Below, piece after piece: positions 63,632 to 64,000 of a stretch of 64,000 bases of DNA (positions are counted from its first letter, which is position 1; each line of letters begins with the position of its first letter). The notes below the pieces were generated by a model. It was given only the letters and a program-made list of their open reading frames with translations. It was not told the origin of the DNA and made no database searches. The position numbers and the translations under genes are program-made. This stretch comes from Legionella sp. PC997. Lineage in GTDB: Bacteria > Pseudomonadota > Gammaproteobacteria > Legionellales > Legionellaceae. The stretch lies in contig NZ_CP059576.1 of the NCBI RefSeq assembly GCF_014109825.1, forward strand, positions 3,579,501 to 3,643,500, given 5' to 3'.

Positions 63632-64000
63632 ATGCAGATCTGGGTAGATGCCGATGCGTGCCCTAAAATAATTAAAGAGATTTTATTTCGCGCCGCGGTC
63701 CGTACAAAAACACGACTCACCTTGGTGGCTAATTCCTTTATTAATTATCCTCCCTCACCTTTTATCGATGCAGTTCAAGTCGTTAAAGGCTTTGATAGTG
63801 CAGATCATTATATCACAACTCATTTGCAACCGTTTGATTTAGTTATCACTGCGGACATCCCTCTTGCCGCAGATGTGATTGCAAAAAAAGGATTGGCAAT
63901 TAATCCTCGTGGAGAGGAATATACGGAAAACAACATCAAACAGCGGTTAAATTTACGAAACATGAACGAGCAATTACGCGCTACCGGGCATTATTCGGGT
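63632..64000 (+). CDS. YaiI/YqxD family (DUF188) protein, 5' part
   Basis: Begins [19 protein letters not shown] and continues through [18 protein letters not shown] and [16 protein letters not shown], matching E. coli YaiI nearly throughout. The family has a PIN-like fold with conserved acidic residues (DADACP, TADIPLA), suggesting a nuclease, but function is unproven. 123 residues are visible; the E. coli protein is 152, so about 30 residues are lost at the window edge. No strong ribosome-binding site is seen. Confidence 0.92.
   Translation, partial: MQIWVDADACPKIIKEILFRAAVRTKTRLTLVANSFINYPPSPFIDAVQVVKGFDSADHYITTHLQPFDLVITADIPLAADVIAKKGLAINPRGEEYTENNIKQRLNLRNMNEQLRATGHYSG

Noticed and set aside
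1-64000. tRNA, rRNA, CRISPR array, IS element, prophage or att site
   Set aside because: No cloverleaf, regularly spaced repeats, transposase/integrase motifs or flanking inverted repeats were recognised anywhere in the window.

Overview
The window reads as chromosome of a gamma-proteobacterium of the genus Legionella, probably a species other than L. pneumophila. Three things point there. First, core genes have Legionella/gamma-proteobacterial sequence (acs, engB next to cytochrome c4 and dsbA, gcvT-H-PA-PB, kdsB, lpxD, polA, rnr-rlmB-rpiA, an IMP/GMP 5'-nucleotidase). Second, an IcmL/DotI-like type IV secretion paralogue is present. Third, scattered single genes have eukaryote-like or effector-like architecture (F-box protein, Rab-type GTPase, long alpha/beta hydrolase). 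A complete chemosensory operon is a trait known from L. longbeachae and lacking in L. pneumophila. The DNA is AT-rich. No tRNA, rRNA, IS element or CRISPR array was seen.

Layout. 1-1031: 3' part of acs. 1242-10816: tightly packed purine operon purL-purM-purQ(+two PurS-like domains)-purC-purF-purD-purN-purE, which covers most steps from PRPP to SAICAR; purB, purH and purK are not in the window. 10873-14926: F-box effector candidate (minus), engB (minus), cytochrome c4 and dsbA (plus), Rab-like GTPase (minus). 15050-18096: ABC importer with a fused double permease and an ATPase carrying a C-terminal regulatory domain. 18097-18856: non-coding stretch holding a convincing three-hairpin small-RNA candidate with an intrinsic terminator. 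18857-24690: IcmL-like protein, DUF3592 protein and the glycine cleavage operon, with a YciI-like gene embedded between gcvPA and gcvPB.

24955-33369: seven-gene chemosensory operon cheW-cheR-cheW-mcp-cheA-cheB-receiver/nucleotidyl cyclase. There is no cheY, cheZ or flagellar gene beside it, so the likely output is a cyclic nucleotide rather than motor switching. 33409-40296: exported M42 peptidase (minus), kdsB and a histidine phosphatase (plus), then an exported AA7/BBE-type flavin oxidase (plus) converging on an exported GH5 cellulase (minus), and a small exported protein. 40657-44726: accessory region with an unknown helical protein, an alpha/beta hydrolase effector candidate, an XRE-type regulator and an RMD1/DUF155 membrane protein. 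44806-52125: double GNAT protein, FabF-like synthase, outer-membrane barrel, lpxD, polA.

52174-55120: a two-component cluster of two paralogous single-domain receivers, a soluble PAS histidine kinase and an atypical receiver. 55288-64000: PLP ammonia-lyase, Gly-rich lipoprotein, APH-fold kinase, 5'-nucleotidase, rpiA, rlmB, rnr, two small hypothetical genes and the 5' part of a YaiI/YqxD (DUF188) gene that runs off the right edge.

Best leads for new biology: the PurQ-PurS-PurS fusion, the cyclase-output chemosensory array with a degenerate HPt domain in CheA, the Rab-like GTPase with altered catalytic and specificity residues, the F-box protein, the three-hairpin RNA, and the eroded proofreading site in PolA.
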